Shown piece after piece: positions 18,168-27,563 of a stretch of DNA of 64,000 nt. Origin of the DNA: Acidimicrobiales bacterium (GTDB taxonomy: Bacteria > Actinomycetota > Acidimicrobiia > Acidimicrobiales > Poriferisodalaceae); contig JAAZYR010000001.1 in assembly GCA_014239555.1 (NCBI GenBank), positions 264,210-328,209 on the forward strand, given 5' to 3'. The position numbers were made by a program, and so were the translations under genes. Each line of letters opens with the position of its first letter. Within the stretch, counting starts at the first letter, position 1. The notes under the pieces are model-generated. The model searched no databases, was not told where the DNA came from, and was given only the letters and a program-made list of their open reading frames with translations.

Positions 18168-19409
18168 GTGAATCTCCCAGGATCTAAAACAGTTAGATCC
18201 GCCACCTTTGTTTCGTTGCAAGTTCCCACCTTTCGGCTCTTCTGGTGGAGCGGCGTTTTTTCCTACCTTGGTGTCCAAATGCAGTTCCTTCTGCGAGGTC
18301 TTCTCGCGTGGGACCTCACTGAACGTGAAAGCGGCCTTGGGGTGGTGTATCTGGCGTTCGGAATAGGACTTTTGGTCTTTACCCCGATAGGTGGCGTCTT
18401 AGCCGATCGTTGGGCGAAACGTACCTTGCTTGTTGTAGGGCAAGGAACGATTGCGGTGGTCGCCACCTTGATGGGAGTGGCAGCCATCTCGGGTAACGCA
18501 CAGTATTGGATGTTGCTTGTAGCGAGCCTTTCTCAAGGTGCAATGTTTGGCCTGATAGGACCGGCCCGGGTGTCGACGTCAGCAGAGCTCGTTGGGCACG
18601 AACATCTAGGGAACGCGATCAGCTTGACGTCAATGTCGATGAGCATGACAAGGATATTTGGCCCGGCGGCCGCAGGAGTTTTGGCCGGCGTCGCGACGAT
18701 GGGAATTGGCGGCGCCTATTTGGTGGCAGCGGTGTTCTCTGTTGTTTCAACCATTCTCACTACTCGATTGCCCAAATTAGAGCCCGTGAACCCGTCATCT
18801 CGAAACCCGCTTCGAGAGATCTTAGATGGGCTCAGTTACGTTCGAAGTAGACCCGAACTGCGGCGACTCATTGTGACCACCATCGTGGCGATCGCCATCG
18901 GATTCAACTACGTGGCGTTTATGCCCGCGCTAGTTGAAGGGCAGATGGGCCTAACGGAAAGTCACGTCGGCTTTTTGACGACTGCTTCGGCCGTAGGCGC
19001 CGTTGTAATGACGGCATTTATCGCTTCGCGAGCTGATGGCCCAAATTCTGGTCGCCTGATGATCTGCTGCGGCCTAGTTTTCGGCATATCAGTCGTTCTT
19101 TTCGGTCTCGCGCCGAACTATCTACTGGCGTTGCTCGTAGTCGTAGTCTTGGGCCTCGCCACCAATGGATTTATGGTCCTCACAACTAGCCGATCTATGG
19201 CTATCTCCGAGCCCTCCCATCATGGACGAGTTCAATCTCTGATGCAGCTAGGTTTCGCAGGGTTCGGGATTGCTGCAGCCCCTCTGGGTGCGCTGGCAGA
19301 GGTGGTGGGCCTTCGAGCGACAATTGTTGTCATGGGACTCGTCACTATTTGTGTTGTTGCGACCTATGGTGCTGTTTCATTCAGGTCTCCCGTGATGGAT
19401 TCGCAGTAA
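18168..19409 (+). CDS. MFS transporter (EntS/MFS_3-like)
   Basis: A 413-residue polytopic membrane protein with about twelve hydrophobic segments. The loop GGVLADRWAKRTLLVV between helices 2 and 3 is the MFS signature GxxxDRxxRR variant. The N-terminal layout (FRLFWWSGVFSYLGVQMQ) resembles the MFS_3/EntS exporter group. Start GTG 18168 has no strong Shine-Dalgarno sequence. The substrate is unknown. It is isolated, divergent from the thiolase and followed by a 257 bp spacer that ends in the TauD-like gene. Confidence 0.87.
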   Translation: MNLPGSKTVRSATFVSLQVPTFRLFWWSGVFSYLGVQMQFLLRGLLAWDLTERESGLGVVYLAFGIGLLVFTPIGGVLADRWAKRTLLVVGQGTIAVVATLMGVAAISGNAQYWMLLVASLSQGAMFGLIGPARVSTSAELVGHEHLGNAISLTSMSMSMTRIFGPAAAGVLAGVATMGIGGAYLVAAVFSVVSTILTTRLPKLEPVNPSSRNPLREILDGLSYVRSRPELRRLIVTTIVAIAIGFNYVAFMPALVEGQMGLTESHVGFLTTASAVGAVVMTAFIASRADGPNSGRLMICCGLVFGISVVLFGLAPNYLLALLVVVVLGLATNGFMVLTTSRSMAISEPSHHGRVQSLMQLGFAGFGIAAAPLGALAEVVGLRATIVVMGLVTICVVATYGAVSFRSPVMDSQ

Positions 19410-19602
19410 AGCAGCTGACGTCAAACGTCTGTCGTTCGTTGCGTGGAATGGCGTTGCCAACGTGTTCAATGTTCACGGTTGACGAACGGAGTGGTAGTCG
19501 CGTTGGAGGGAACGAAATGGCGCTTGGCTACTGCGCTCTTGGTCTTTCGAAAATTAATGCTGCTTATCGTTCAGAGATGATTGTCAGGTCGCTTGTCTCG
19601 GC

Positions 19603-19632
19603 TTAACCCGGTACCAAAATTATGTGGATAAT
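19603..19632 (+). promoter_or_regulatory. Possible promoter of the TauD-like gene
   Basis: TTAACC (19603-19608), an 18-base spacer and GATAAT (19627-19632) form a sigma70-like promoter 35 bp before the dioxygenase ATG. The match in the -10 box is good and in the -35 box only partial. The 12-mer CTTAACCCGGTA containing this -35 recurs at 37756-37767, upstream of the interrupted BVMO. The rest of the 19410-19602 spacer shows nothing I can support. Confidence 0.35.
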
Positions 19633-19666
19633 CTAGGGATGGTTGATTGCGCCATAAGGGGGGAAC

Positions 19667-20512
19667 ATGCAGGTCACTGCAACCGGAGTTGGCCACTACA
19701 ACCGAATTGCGGTCACCCCAGTGACGGGGTCGATTGGAGCAGAGGTTGAACAGGTAGATCTGCGCGACCTAGACGATGAGATAATCACGGAACTGCACGA
19801 CGCTTGGATGGAGCACAAGGTGCTCTTTTTTCGCGACCAGGAACTTGATCGCGCGCAACATGTTGCCTACGGCAGGGCTTTTGGTGAACTTGAGATTCAC
19901 CCCTTCTCCCCCCAAGCAGACGGACACCCGGAAATCTTGGTGCTTGAGTCGACGCCAGAAAAGTTCCAGGCGGCAGAAAGCTGGCATACCGACGTGACAT
20001 TCAGAGAGTCTCCGCCAAACGGATCCGTGTTACTTGGTCGAATCGTGCCCGAATGGGGCGGTGACACCGTATGGGCGAATATGGAAATGGCGTACGAACG
20101 GTTACCAGACGACACGAAAGAGCGAATCCGAGGACGCTATGCCGTCCATTCTTACGTGAAGGCCTTTGGGCGAGCGATGACGGATGAACAGCGGTCAAAG
20201 GCTCTGGAGGAGTTCCCTGACCAAAAGCACCCAATAGTGCGCACCCATCCCGTCACAGGCAAGAAGGGACTATTTATTAATCGTGTTTTCACTCTCACGA
20301 TTGACGGAATGACCCCGGAGGAAAGCCGGCCGCTGCGCCGTCGCCTCTATGAACAGGCTTCACTGCCAGAGTTGCAGGTTCGCTTTCGCTGGCGCCCCGG
20401 AAGCTTGGCTCAGTGGGATAATCGCATCACTCAGCATTACGCGGTGCCAGATCATGGCGGACAAAATCGCCGAATGGAACGCGTGACCCTTGTTGGAGAA
20501 CGGCCGTTCTAA
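19667..20512 (+). CDS. TauD/TfdA-family Fe(II)/2-oxoglutarate dioxygenase
   Basis: A 281-residue dioxygenase, family length. The HxD iron ligands are His107 and Asp109 (ESWHTDVTF), the distal ligand His257 lies in WDNRITQHYAVPDH and the 2-oxoglutarate Arg is about 268. TauD/TfdA enzymes hydroxylate taurine, other sulfonates, alkyl sulfates or aryloxyacetates so that the C-heteroatom bond breaks. ATG 19667 is preceded by a strong GGGGGG-rich Shine-Dalgarno tract. With the alkylsulfatase earlier in the window it may contribute to organosulfur use. The exact substrate cannot be read from sequence. Confidence 0.93.
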   Translation: MQVTATGVGHYNRIAVTPVTGSIGAEVEQVDLRDLDDEIITELHDAWMEHKVLFFRDQELDRAQHVAYGRAFGELEIHPFSPQADGHPEILVLESTPEKFQAAESWHTDVTFRESPPNGSVLLGRIVPEWGGDTVWANMEMAYERLPDDTKERIRGRYAVHSYVKAFGRAMTDEQRSKALEEFPDQKHPIVRTHPVTGKKGLFINRVFTLTIDGMTPEESRPLRRRLYEQASLPELQVRFRWRPGSLAQWDNRITQHYAVPDHGGQNRRMERVTLVGERPF

Positions 20513-20654
20513 TTCGCGTCCCAGTTTCGATAACCGATGGAAGAACTGTCAGCTTCTTCTGCTTTCGAAAAGACTGGTTGTTAGGGCAGAGTGCTAATCC
20601 GAGACCTGGGACGATCACCGTCGTTCAGAGGCGGTACTGGCACACTTTGAAAAG

Positions 20655-21227
20655 GTGGACGACGTGTCGAACGCCGCGGGCTTCGGAGAACATGAATTAG
20701 GCACTGCCGTGGACGAAGCTTGGCTTGACGATGATGAACTTGAAATCGTTCGAGGGCGAGTGCCAATGGTCTATGTCGAAGCGGTTCCAGTCCGACTTGA
20801 TGAAGTAGGCCGAGTCACTCACGTAGGTCTGTTACTACGCGCGATGGCTGATGCAACTATTTCTCGTGCAATCGTCAGTGGACGCGTTTTGTGGGGAGAA
20901 ACGGTCCGTGAAGCGTTGCAGCGTCATTTAGACAAAGATCTGGGTCCGTCGGCTTTTCCCAGAGTTCCAGCCGCTCCCGCGCCCTTCACCGTAGTTGAGT
21001 ACATGCCAGACCGCGCCCGCACGGGGTATCACGACCCTCGTCAACATGCTGTGAGCCTGGCGTACCTTGTCCCTGTCGAAGGAGAATGCCACCCGAGTCA
21101 AGAGGCTCTGGATTTTGTATGGATCTCCAGCGAAGAAGCGGCCAGCGCAGCGGTTTCGGCTGAAATGACCGGAGGGCAAGATCGCATTGTTCGACTTGGC
21201 CTCGCCCACGCCGGACAGTTGCCCTGA
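20655..21227 (+). CDS. DUF4916 (Nudix-like) protein
   Basis: A 190-residue protein that matches my recollection of the actinobacterial DUF4916 family. The N-terminal WLDDDELEIVRGRVPMVYVEAVPVR and the strand VGLLLRA are characteristic. The region GRVLWGETVREALQRHLDKDLG occupies the position of a Nudix box but lacks the REUxEE glutamates, so hydrolase activity is doubtful. The start GTG 20655 is the longest option; a GTG three codons later is also possible. It stands alone between the TauD-like gene and an aminotransferase with about 140-180 bp on each side. Its role is unknown. Confidence 0.75.
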   Translation: MDDVSNAAGFGEHELGTAVDEAWLDDDELEIVRGRVPMVYVEAVPVRLDEVGRVTHVGLLLRAMADATISRAIVSGRVLWGETVREALQRHLDKDLGPSAFPRVPAAPAPFTVVEYMPDRARTGYHDPRQHAVSLAYLVPVEGECHPSQEALDFVWISSEEAASAAVSAEMTGGQDRIVRLGLAHAGQLP

Positions 21228-21409
21228 TCGAGAGGCTAAGCAGTCTTAACTCAGGATCAAAATGATCGAGATCTGAATGCGCGTCTTTTGGAGGTGGGCG
21301 TTTAGCCGATTCGCTCACCATCTTTTCCGCAGAGACCGAACAGTGCAGCAACATTTAGCGCGTAGCGAAATATTGATGATGGGCTCGGAGTGCCCGCTAC
21401 TCTTCGCCG

Positions 21410-22576
21410 ATGAGGTTCGCTCCATTTGTTGACTCGTTAGGCGGAGAAGGAGCCGAAGCGTGGGAAATTCTAACTGAGTCTCGCGCGGCGCAAGCGCGAG
21501 GCGAGGACGTCATTATTCTCAGCATTGGGGATCCCGATTTTGAGACACCGGCTTTCGTTGTTGATGCGGCGGTCGAAGCGTTGCGCCTCGGAGACACTCA
21601 TTACACAGAGCTGGAAGGGCGCTCATCTCTGCGAGCTGCTATCGCCGAAAAGATGTCCCTTACTTCTGGGGTGGGAATCGGGCCCGAACGAGTCGCTGTT
21701 CTTGCAGGCGCACAGAACGCTTTTTATTCAACCTGTCGATGTTTGTTTGGTCCAGGAGACGAAGTTTTGGTCTTAGACCCGGCTTATGTCACATACGAAG
21801 CCTGTATCGCGTCGACTGGCGCAACCCAAGTTCGCGTTCCACAGCCTGCGTGTTCAGGTTTTAGGCCCGATATTGATCAACTTGGAGCGTCGATTACTTC
21901 AGCGACTCGCGGGATTGTTTTCGCTAACCCTTCAAATCCAACTGGCGTCAGATTTACCGGTGATGAGCTAAACGCGATAGCTGATATCGCAATACGCAAC
22001 GACTTATGGGTTCTGGTTGACGAGGTATACAGCGACTTGGTGTTTGACGGCGTCTACCAATCGATAGCAGGGCTGCCCGGAATGCTTGAACGAACGGTCA
22101 CCGTGAGTAGCGTTTCGAAGTCGTATGCGATGACAGGTTGGCGGTGCGGTTGGGCAGTGGGCCCTCCAACACTGATGCATCACCTTCGGCGCATGACCTT
22201 GATTACCTTGTACGGCCTCCCAGGCTTTGTGATGGAGGCAGCAAACGTAGCGATACGTGAGGGCTCTGAAGAGGTTGCGCGGGCAAGAGAGACATATCGG
22301 CGTCGACGCGACCTCGTGCTGGAGATCCTTGCCCAAGCCCGAAACCTTCCTACGCTCGTACCAGAAGCAGGCATGTTCCTTATGGCCGATGTGAGGGCCC
22401 ACAACGACGATGCGAACGTATTCGCGTGGAAGTTGTACCGATCTACAGGAGTGTCAGTGTTGGACGCGGGAGCGTTCGGGGCAGCGGCGCGAGGATGGAT
22501 CCGGATTTCTTATGGAATTGACGAAGTTCAACTCGCGGAAGCCTGTCGGCGGATTGTCCAATTCACGCAAAAGTGA
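21410..22576 (+). CDS. Class I/II PLP-dependent aminotransferase
   Basis: A fold-type I aminotransferase of 388 residues, AspC/AAT-like in length. The PLP lysine lies in SVSKSYAMTGWRCGW, the cofactor-binding Asp/Tyr region is LVDEVYSDLVFDG and the NPSNPTG loop precedes it. The C-terminal Arg that binds the substrate carboxylate is in RGWIRISYG. It interconverts an amino acid and its 2-oxo acid; the substrate is not clear. The short ATG leader shows no strong Shine-Dalgarno sequence. The 182 bp before it hold nothing I recognise. Confidence 0.94.
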   Translation: MRFAPFVDSLGGEGAEAWEILTESRAAQARGEDVIILSIGDPDFETPAFVVDAAVEALRLGDTHYTELEGRSSLRAAIAEKMSLTSGVGIGPERVAVLAGAQNAFYSTCRCLFGPGDEVLVLDPAYVTYEACIASTGATQVRVPQPACSGFRPDIDQLGASITSATRGIVFANPSNPTGVRFTGDELNAIADIAIRNDLWVLVDEVYSDLVFDGVYQSIAGLPGMLERTVTVSSVSKSYAMTGWRCGWAVGPPTLMHHLRRMTLITLYGLPGFVMEAANVAIREGSEEVARARETYRRRRDLVLEILAQARNLPTLVPEAGMFLMADVRAHNDDANVFAWKLYRSTGVSVLDAGAFGAAARGWIRISYGIDEVQLAEACRRIVQFTQK

Positions 22577-22618
22577 TTTGGCACTCAAGTCGATTGACCA
22601 ATCCAAGTTTTGTCTCCC

Positions 22619-23035
22619 TTAAGCAGGGTTATCGCATGGTGCGTCGCGTTTATCGCGCCTGTGGAACATGCATTCTCGGTGTTTCACGCGCCAGCCTTCT
22701 GATGTTTTAACCACCTGGTCGTAGTACGAGGCTGTTCCAACGAGCCCTTTGCCAAGCAACGCCACAATCCGAAAATTCATGGTGACTGTCTCGCCGAGGT
22801 CCTCAACATAGATGTTGGTCATCATGTGAGTTTTAGGATGCTGTGCGTCCACATTCATGAAATGAACGATGTCTTCAATTCCGCTGAGGCGACGAAACCC
22901 GACACCTGTCAGATCGAAAATCGCATCGTCAGTGAAAATCTGACGTAGCCGGTCCCAGTTTCTGTCGTCGATGGCGTCGCCGTAGCGGCCAGGGAGCTCA
23001 TGAAGTTCTAAACGGTCGGCAACATCAATAGTCAT
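22619..23035 (-). CDS. SnoaL/NTF2-like protein
   Basis: A small 138-residue protein of the SnoaL-like NTF2 fold: an N-terminal helix (ADRLELHELPGRYGDAIDDRNWDRL), then the cone-shaped sheet strands (FTDDAIFDLTG, KTHMMTNIYVEDLG, GTASYYDQVVKTSEGWRVKHREC). Members include polyketide cyclases, ketosteroid isomerases, dehydratases and non-enzymatic ligand binders. His and Asp residues at the cone mouth could be catalytic, but the reaction cannot be assigned. It follows a PhyH gene by 40 bp on the same strand, so the two may share a substrate. Confidence 0.85.
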   Translation of the reverse strand: MTIDVADRLELHELPGRYGDAIDDRNWDRLRQIFTDDAIFDLTGVGFRRLSGIEDIVHFMNVDAQHPKTHMMTNIYVEDLGETVTMNFRIVALLGKGLVGTASYYDQVVKTSEGWRVKHRECMFHRRDKRDAPCDNPA

Positions 23036-23075
23036 AACGCGATGCTAGACCCGTCGCGACCGCGTGTGGCTCGCG

Positions 23076-23927
23076 TTAACGACCGTAGATGAGGGGAAAC
23101 ACTCGATCATCAGTAATTAGGTCCCCCTCCTCTAAAGTCGTGTCCTCATCTCGGATGATCGGATCCGCCCCAACTTTTGGAGCCCAGACGGCATCATCGC
23201 CAAGCCAACGCCAAGAAATGGCAGCGCGCCGATTCATTCCATCATTTGGTCCACTTCGATGAAGAGTACGAAAATCGAACAGTAAAACATCGCCGGGGAG
23301 AACCTCGAAGGAAACCACATCGTAGAGATCTGGGTGTTCTTCGAAGGCGGGACATATATCTTCGAACGATTCGATGTATTCGGCAACGCCCTTCCAGAGG
23401 GCTCGTTCGACCTCTTTTGGAGGAAGGCCTTCCAAAGCTGGGTATTCGGGCCTAAAGGTGCGATCCCAAAGATGGGACCCGCGCACAAATTCAAGAGCGC
23501 TGGATTGTGAATTCGCGTCGGTGAGAGCTAACCAAGTTGAGCAAATTTGGGTACCGTCAACGGCCCAATAGGGTCGATCTTGATGCCAAACGAATTGTTC
23601 CTGCGTACCGGGATCTTTAACAAACACGTGATCGTAATAGAGGCGAATATTTTTTGAATCAGTGGCTTTCGCGGCCATAGCAGCTAGCCCGCAGTTCTCG
23701 GCGAAGCGACGAAAGTCTGGTCGAACGGGATGCAAGTAGCGGTCCTGAAAAAACATTCCGGGAGCGTCACCTGGTGACATATCGCCACCGAAACGCCCGG
23801 GAGAATCAATTAAGCCATCAACCGATTGAAGTATTTCTTCAACCAGAGCACCGTCCACTGCCCGAGGGACGTGAATGACGCCGTCGGCTTTAAATGTTGC
23901 AACCTGGTCTTCACCTAAAACGTCCAC
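23076..23927 (-). CDS. Phytanoyl-CoA dioxygenase (PhyH) family protein
   Basis: A 283-residue PhyH-family Fe(II)/2-oxoglutarate dioxygenase, distinct from the one at 4106-5065. Iron ligands are His115 and Asp117 (VWHQDRPYW) and a distal His in TLHRSGPNDGMNRRA, with Arg for 2-oxoglutarate just after. GTG 23927 is supported by AGGAG eight bases upstream. The family hydroxylates acyl-CoAs or tailors secondary metabolites. It sits between a DNA polymerase gene (22 bp upstream) and a SnoaL-like gene. Co-transcription with the polymerase would be functionally odd. Confidence 0.9.
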   Translation of the reverse strand: MDVLGEDQVATFKADGVIHVPRAVDGALVEEILQSVDGLIDSPGRFGGDMSPGDAPGMFFQDRYLHPVRPDFRRFAENCGLAAMAAKATDSKNIRLYYDHVFVKDPGTQEQFVWHQDRPYWAVDGTQICSTWLALTDANSQSSALEFVRGSHLWDRTFRPEYPALEGLPPKEVERALWKGVAEYIESFEDICPAFEEHPDLYDVVSFEVLPGDVLLFDFRTLHRSGPNDGMNRRAAISWRWLGDDAVWAPKVGADPIIRDEDTTLEEGDLITDDRVFPLIYGR

Positions 23928-23948
23928 GTAATCTCCTGCGAGTTGAGC

Positions 23949-26369
23949 CTAGATGTTCTCAATAACGTCCTGGTCAGAGAGACTCGACCGGACATCAGTA
24001 TCTGCCTTGGCGGGAATATCTGGGCACCAGATTTGCATGGCTTCTTCCATTGTGTCCTTCACTACTATGCCCACTTCGTGAGCATCACTGCGATTGCATT
24101 CGACGACGACGCTGTCATGAACTGTTTGCACACCGACAGCGTTATCGAAGCGAGATAGCCGCACGTGGAGCAGTCCGTAGGCCTCCAACATCACATCGGC
24201 CACACCACCTTGGATAGGAGCATTTCTGTAGGCATTCGCCATCTGCGAGATGCGCGAAGCAAGAGACTTATTCAATAAAAGAATCACTGCTTCTGGTCCC
24301 ATGATTTCCTTGACACGATCGACAATGGTTCGCCTCAAAGGTCGGTTTTCGAGCAATTTCGTGACTTCTGTCGATGACAAAGTTTGGTCACCGTTTTTAA
24401 ATTTGACGGTGTGTTCCTCGGCGACTCGTCGCCGAACTCGTTCCGGCCCCTCTTTGTTGGAGTCAACAATCGTTCGAGCTGCCTGTTCCAAAACACCTTC
24501 CGTGTGAAAAGTGAACTGTTGCCGTCGGCCGGATTCGGTAAAGGAGTGGAATCCGAAAGCTTCAGTGTTTTGGTTCAGCACTACTGGTGCCTCGAAAGAA
24601 AGCGTCCAGGCAATTTCGTCGATTTCCCATGGCGACCCCAGATGGGCAACTACATCTTCAGCGGTTGGCCAGTTGCGGTGCTGATCTCGATGCTGGCGGA
24701 CGGCGCGACGGACCAGAGGCCAGATTTCGTGTAACCGAAGAGTGAGTTGCCAATCGATCTCGTCGTGAGACGAAGCTAAATCTTCAATAAATTGATCTCG
24801 GCTAGCGACCCAAGACGCGATTTGTGGGTAGGCGGATAGATATTGTTTGAGGAGTATGTGGCCCTCCTCGGTGGATGTCTCAACGCCAGCTTGAGAGAGG
24901 CTTCGAGCTAAGCCGGCGCCTCGTTGACCGTAGACGATTCCGAAATTAATTCGTTTAGCTTTGTCACGATATGCGGAATGGCTCTCTGGTTCGGATATGG
25001 CCAAGGCTTCCATATCAACCTTAAACATGCGCTCAGCGGTCGCACAGTGGATGTCAGCCCCAGCCTCGAAGGCGTCGCGGAGGTTGCGGTCGCCTGCTAC
25101 TTGGGTGGCGAACCGCAACTCGGCTTGGCTTAAGTCTGAATAAACGAAGACTCTTTCGGTTTCGGTAGGTCGAACGTACTGTTTCATTTTGGGAGAGAAG
25201 TTCTGTGCGTTCGGCCGTCTGCTGGCCAATCTGCCGGTGTTCGTCCCCACGACCTGCAGGTACTCCGGATGCATTCGGCCTTCGGTGTCGATGTGTTCGC
25301 GGATCGAATTTCCGTAGGTCGAAAGAACTTTGGTGAGTTCCCGGAACTCTAGAAGCGCTTGGCAGATATCTCCTCCGATGTCAGAGAGAACTGTCGCGGT
25401 GAGCGGGTCAGTGGGAAGCAGCAACCTTGGTTTGCCGAACGTGTTCGACGACCACGCAAGGACGTTGTTTGTGCTCCATTCGTTGAGCGTTTCCTTTGCT
25501 TGACGTTCACTTCCCGGATTCCAAGACGGTTCTAATGTCTCGCCGAACAAGTTGCCCTGCCCGCCCCCGGTGAGCTCAGCTAAGCGTCCAGATACTTGTA
25601 CTCGACGCTGATCCATCGCGGTGAGTTTTTCTTCCCAGCCCACCCAATCAAAGGGAAGTCCCACTCGTTCCATATGGTCCAGAAACGGACGTGCCCGCTG
25701 CTCAAGTTGGCAAACGTTTTCTAGCCCAGCGTTAATTAATCGGGACCTTATTTCTTCAGCGACCCATAGTGTCTCCACTGCGTCTGCTGCGGCATAGGTC
25801 ACCTGTTCGACGTTGAGGGGATCACTTTCGGTGTACGAGAGCTGTGTGCTCCCTTTACCTTCGACGTGTAGTCCGAGGTACCACTCGGTAGCCCAGGCAA
25901 GGCCGTGGTAGAACCCGAACCCCGTCCGTCCTTGATGTAACAAGGCATCCGCGAGTTGGGCGTCCCACCACGTCATGGACTCAACAGATTCGTCGGTTTG
26001 TCGGGCAGGGTCGAAGAGATCTCGATCGAGTACTCGGGCATCGAAGTCGGCGTTCCATGCGTCAGCTTTGACTCCGCTTAATGCGCTGGCGAGTGAGGAA
26101 GGTTCGATTTCGCGTACATCAAGAACCCAGGCGTGATCTAAGCCGTCTTTGTTTCGCGTGGCGGCAGAGATAACTCTGAGAGCGCCGGGGCTGCTGTTTG
26201 GACCGCTGAACGCTTCGGGGTTGTAAACCGTCTCTGTATCTACGGCCCTCATCGTCGACTGTCGAAGAGCGTCAGCGAAGTCTTCTAAGCAGTCGTCATC
26301 GACGCGGGTGATCGGGACGTCAGCAACTCTTTTTGATGACCGAGGCCGGGGATCGACGGGAATGACCAC
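23949..26369 (-). CDS. Family A DNA polymerase with 3'-5' exonuclease, large palm/fingers insertions
   Basis: An 806-residue PolA-type enzyme without the 5' nuclease domain. The DEDDy exonuclease is complete: Asp44/Glu46, Asn106 to Asp110, and Tyr192-xxx-Asp196. Polymerase motif A is DLSQAELR with Asp412. Motif B has Arg468, Lys472, Phe476 and Tyr480. Motif C is HDSVVVE with Asp752. Phe476 to Asp752 spans 276 residues against about 120 in E. coli Pol I. The excess sits on both sides of the ESGRR hairpin (about 535-600 and 620-710). It starts at GTG 26369. The neighbours are metabolic genes, not phage genes, so this is an auxiliary chromosomal polymerase of unknown role, possibly repair. Confidence 0.93.
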   Translation of the reverse strand: MVIPVDPRPRSSKRVADVPITRVDDDCLEDFADALRQSTMRAVDTETVYNPEAFSGPNSSPGALRVISAATRNKDGLDHAWVLDVREIEPSSLASALSGVKADAWNADFDARVLDRDLFDPARQTDESVESMTWWDAQLADALLHQGRTGFGFYHGLAWATEWYLGLHVEGKGSTQLSYTESDPLNVEQVTYAAADAVETLWVAEEIRSRLINAGLENVCQLEQRARPFLDHMERVGLPFDWVGWEEKLTAMDQRRVQVSGRLAELTGGGQGNLFGETLEPSWNPGSERQAKETLNEWSTNNVLAWSSNTFGKPRLLLPTDPLTATVLSDIGGDICQALLEFRELTKVLSTYGNSIREHIDTEGRMHPEYLQVVGTNTGRLASRRPNAQNFSPKMKQYVRPTETERVFVYSDLSQAELRFATQVAGDRNLRDAFEAGADIHCATAERMFKVDMEALAISEPESHSAYRDKAKRINFGIVYGQRGAGLARSLSQAGVETSTEEGHILLKQYLSAYPQIASWVASRDQFIEDLASSHDEIDWQLTLRLHEIWPLVRRAVRQHRDQHRNWPTAEDVVAHLGSPWEIDEIAWTLSFEAPVVLNQNTEAFGFHSFTESGRRQQFTFHTEGVLEQAARTIVDSNKEGPERVRRRVAEEHTVKFKNGDQTLSSTEVTKLLENRPLRRTIVDRVKEIMGPEAVILLLNKSLASRISQMANAYRNAPIQGGVADVMLEAYGLLHVRLSRFDNAVGVQTVHDSVVVECNRSDAHEVGIVVKDTMEEAMQIWCPDIPAKADTDVRSSLSDQDVIENI

Positions 26370-26391
26370 GCCATGACACTAGATCCGGAAT

Positions 26392-27546
26392 TTAAGCGAA
26401 TTCAGCAAGTCGTCGCGTTAGTTCTTCGATTTGTGCTGGTTCGAGGTTCGCGAAGCTCATTCGTAGCATCGCGTCGTCCTTGGCGGTAAAGGCGGTGCCG
26501 GGTATGACAAGTACGTCGTGTTCAAGTACCAGCCTTCGGACAACCTCTGAGGTCGCCAAATCGGCACGTGGGTGGCGAACCCATCCGAAATAGGCGCCAG
26601 ATGCGACAACTTCGAAGCCTCCTGGTTGCTCGTGCATGACCGCCAGGAACCTTTTTTCTAGTTCCCTGATTCGGTTAACTTGTCTGGCCCGCCACTCTTG
26701 GGCGTGAGTTAACCCTGCAAGAGCGGCCTCTTGGCCTATCCGAGGTGCGCTAATCGCCACGCAATCCAAAATCTTGAGTGATTCGGTGATGATGCCCGCA
26801 CCTCCAACTACGGCGCCGCATCGATACCCGGGAATGGCGAAATCTTTGGAGAAGCTGTGGAGGCTAATAACATGGTCAGTCCAATCAGCGTTCGCGAAGA
26901 GCTCGTGCGTTCCGTTTATCTCGTCGCGAAAAGAACGGTAAGTCTCGTCAACGATTAGAGCGATGTCGTGTCGGCGAGCCAAATCTGCGAAGCCATGAAT
27001 CACGTCTTTTGGGATGGTTACACCAGTTGGATTACCAGGGCTCACCAGTGTGATTAACCGTGTCTTGTCGGTCAGCAGACTCTCGGCATGTTCCGGATCG
27101 GGAACTAAGTCTGGCCCAGGATTCAGATGTCGAACGTTGACACCTTCGAGTCGGAGCCACATGTCGTGGTTGAAATAGAAGGGAGCAATGAGAAGAGCTT
27201 CGTCTCCAGGCGAGGTGAGGGCGCTCGCGACGATACAGAATGCTTGGTTGCATCCGGCAGTAATGAGAACTGACTCTGCAGACAGATCAGCTTCGTATCC
27301 TCGACTCAGGTCATTGGCGAATTCTTCACGCAATGCTGGCAAACCAGGCTGTGGGGGATAGCGACCCGCATCTGGTTCGTGTGCTGCCTGCGCGATTCGC
27401 TCCATCACTGCGTCCGCTGGGGGAAAAGAAGGCGCGGCTTGGGAGAGGTCTAGCAGCGCTCGGGAGTTCGTTCTCAGTCCTACGAGAGCGTGCGCCGCCC
27501 CTATAGGAGAGTGAACAAGATTCTCGACTCTTTCACTGAAGCGCAT
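26392..27546 (-). CDS. Class I/II PLP-dependent aminotransferase
   Basis: A fold-type I aminotransferase, 384 residues. The PLP lysine is in SLHSFSKDFAIPGYRCG, the PGNPTG loop is present and the cofactor Asp lies in IVDETYRSF. The substrate-carboxylate Arg near the C-terminus is in LRMSFANL. It resembles the aspartate/aromatic aminotransferase group by eye. The class IV aminotransferase gene ends 17 bp before its ATG on the same strand, so the two transaminases are likely co-expressed. The substrate is unassigned. Confidence 0.93.
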   Translation of the reverse strand: MRFSERVENLVHSPIGAAHALVGLRTNSRALLDLSQAAPSFPPADAVMERIAQAAHEPDAGRYPPQPGLPALREEFANDLSRGYEADLSAESVLITAGCNQAFCIVASALTSPGDEALLIAPFYFNHDMWLRLEGVNVRHLNPGPDLVPDPEHAESLLTDKTRLITLVSPGNPTGVTIPKDVIHGFADLARRHDIALIVDETYRSFRDEINGTHELFANADWTDHVISLHSFSKDFAIPGYRCGAVVGGAGIITESLKILDCVAISAPRIGQEAALAGLTHAQEWRARQVNRIRELEKRFLAVMHEQPGGFEVVASGAYFGWVRHPRADLATSEVVRRLVLEHDVLVIPGTAFTAKDDAMLRMSFANLEPAQIEELTRRLAEFA

Positions 27547-27563
27547 CAGCGGTGGCCACCCCG

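Noticed and set aside
19349..19606. Possible small gene after the MFS transporter
   Set aside because: It overlaps the transporter end, lacks a Shine-Dalgarno sequence and shows no domain; I treat 19410-19602 as non-coding.
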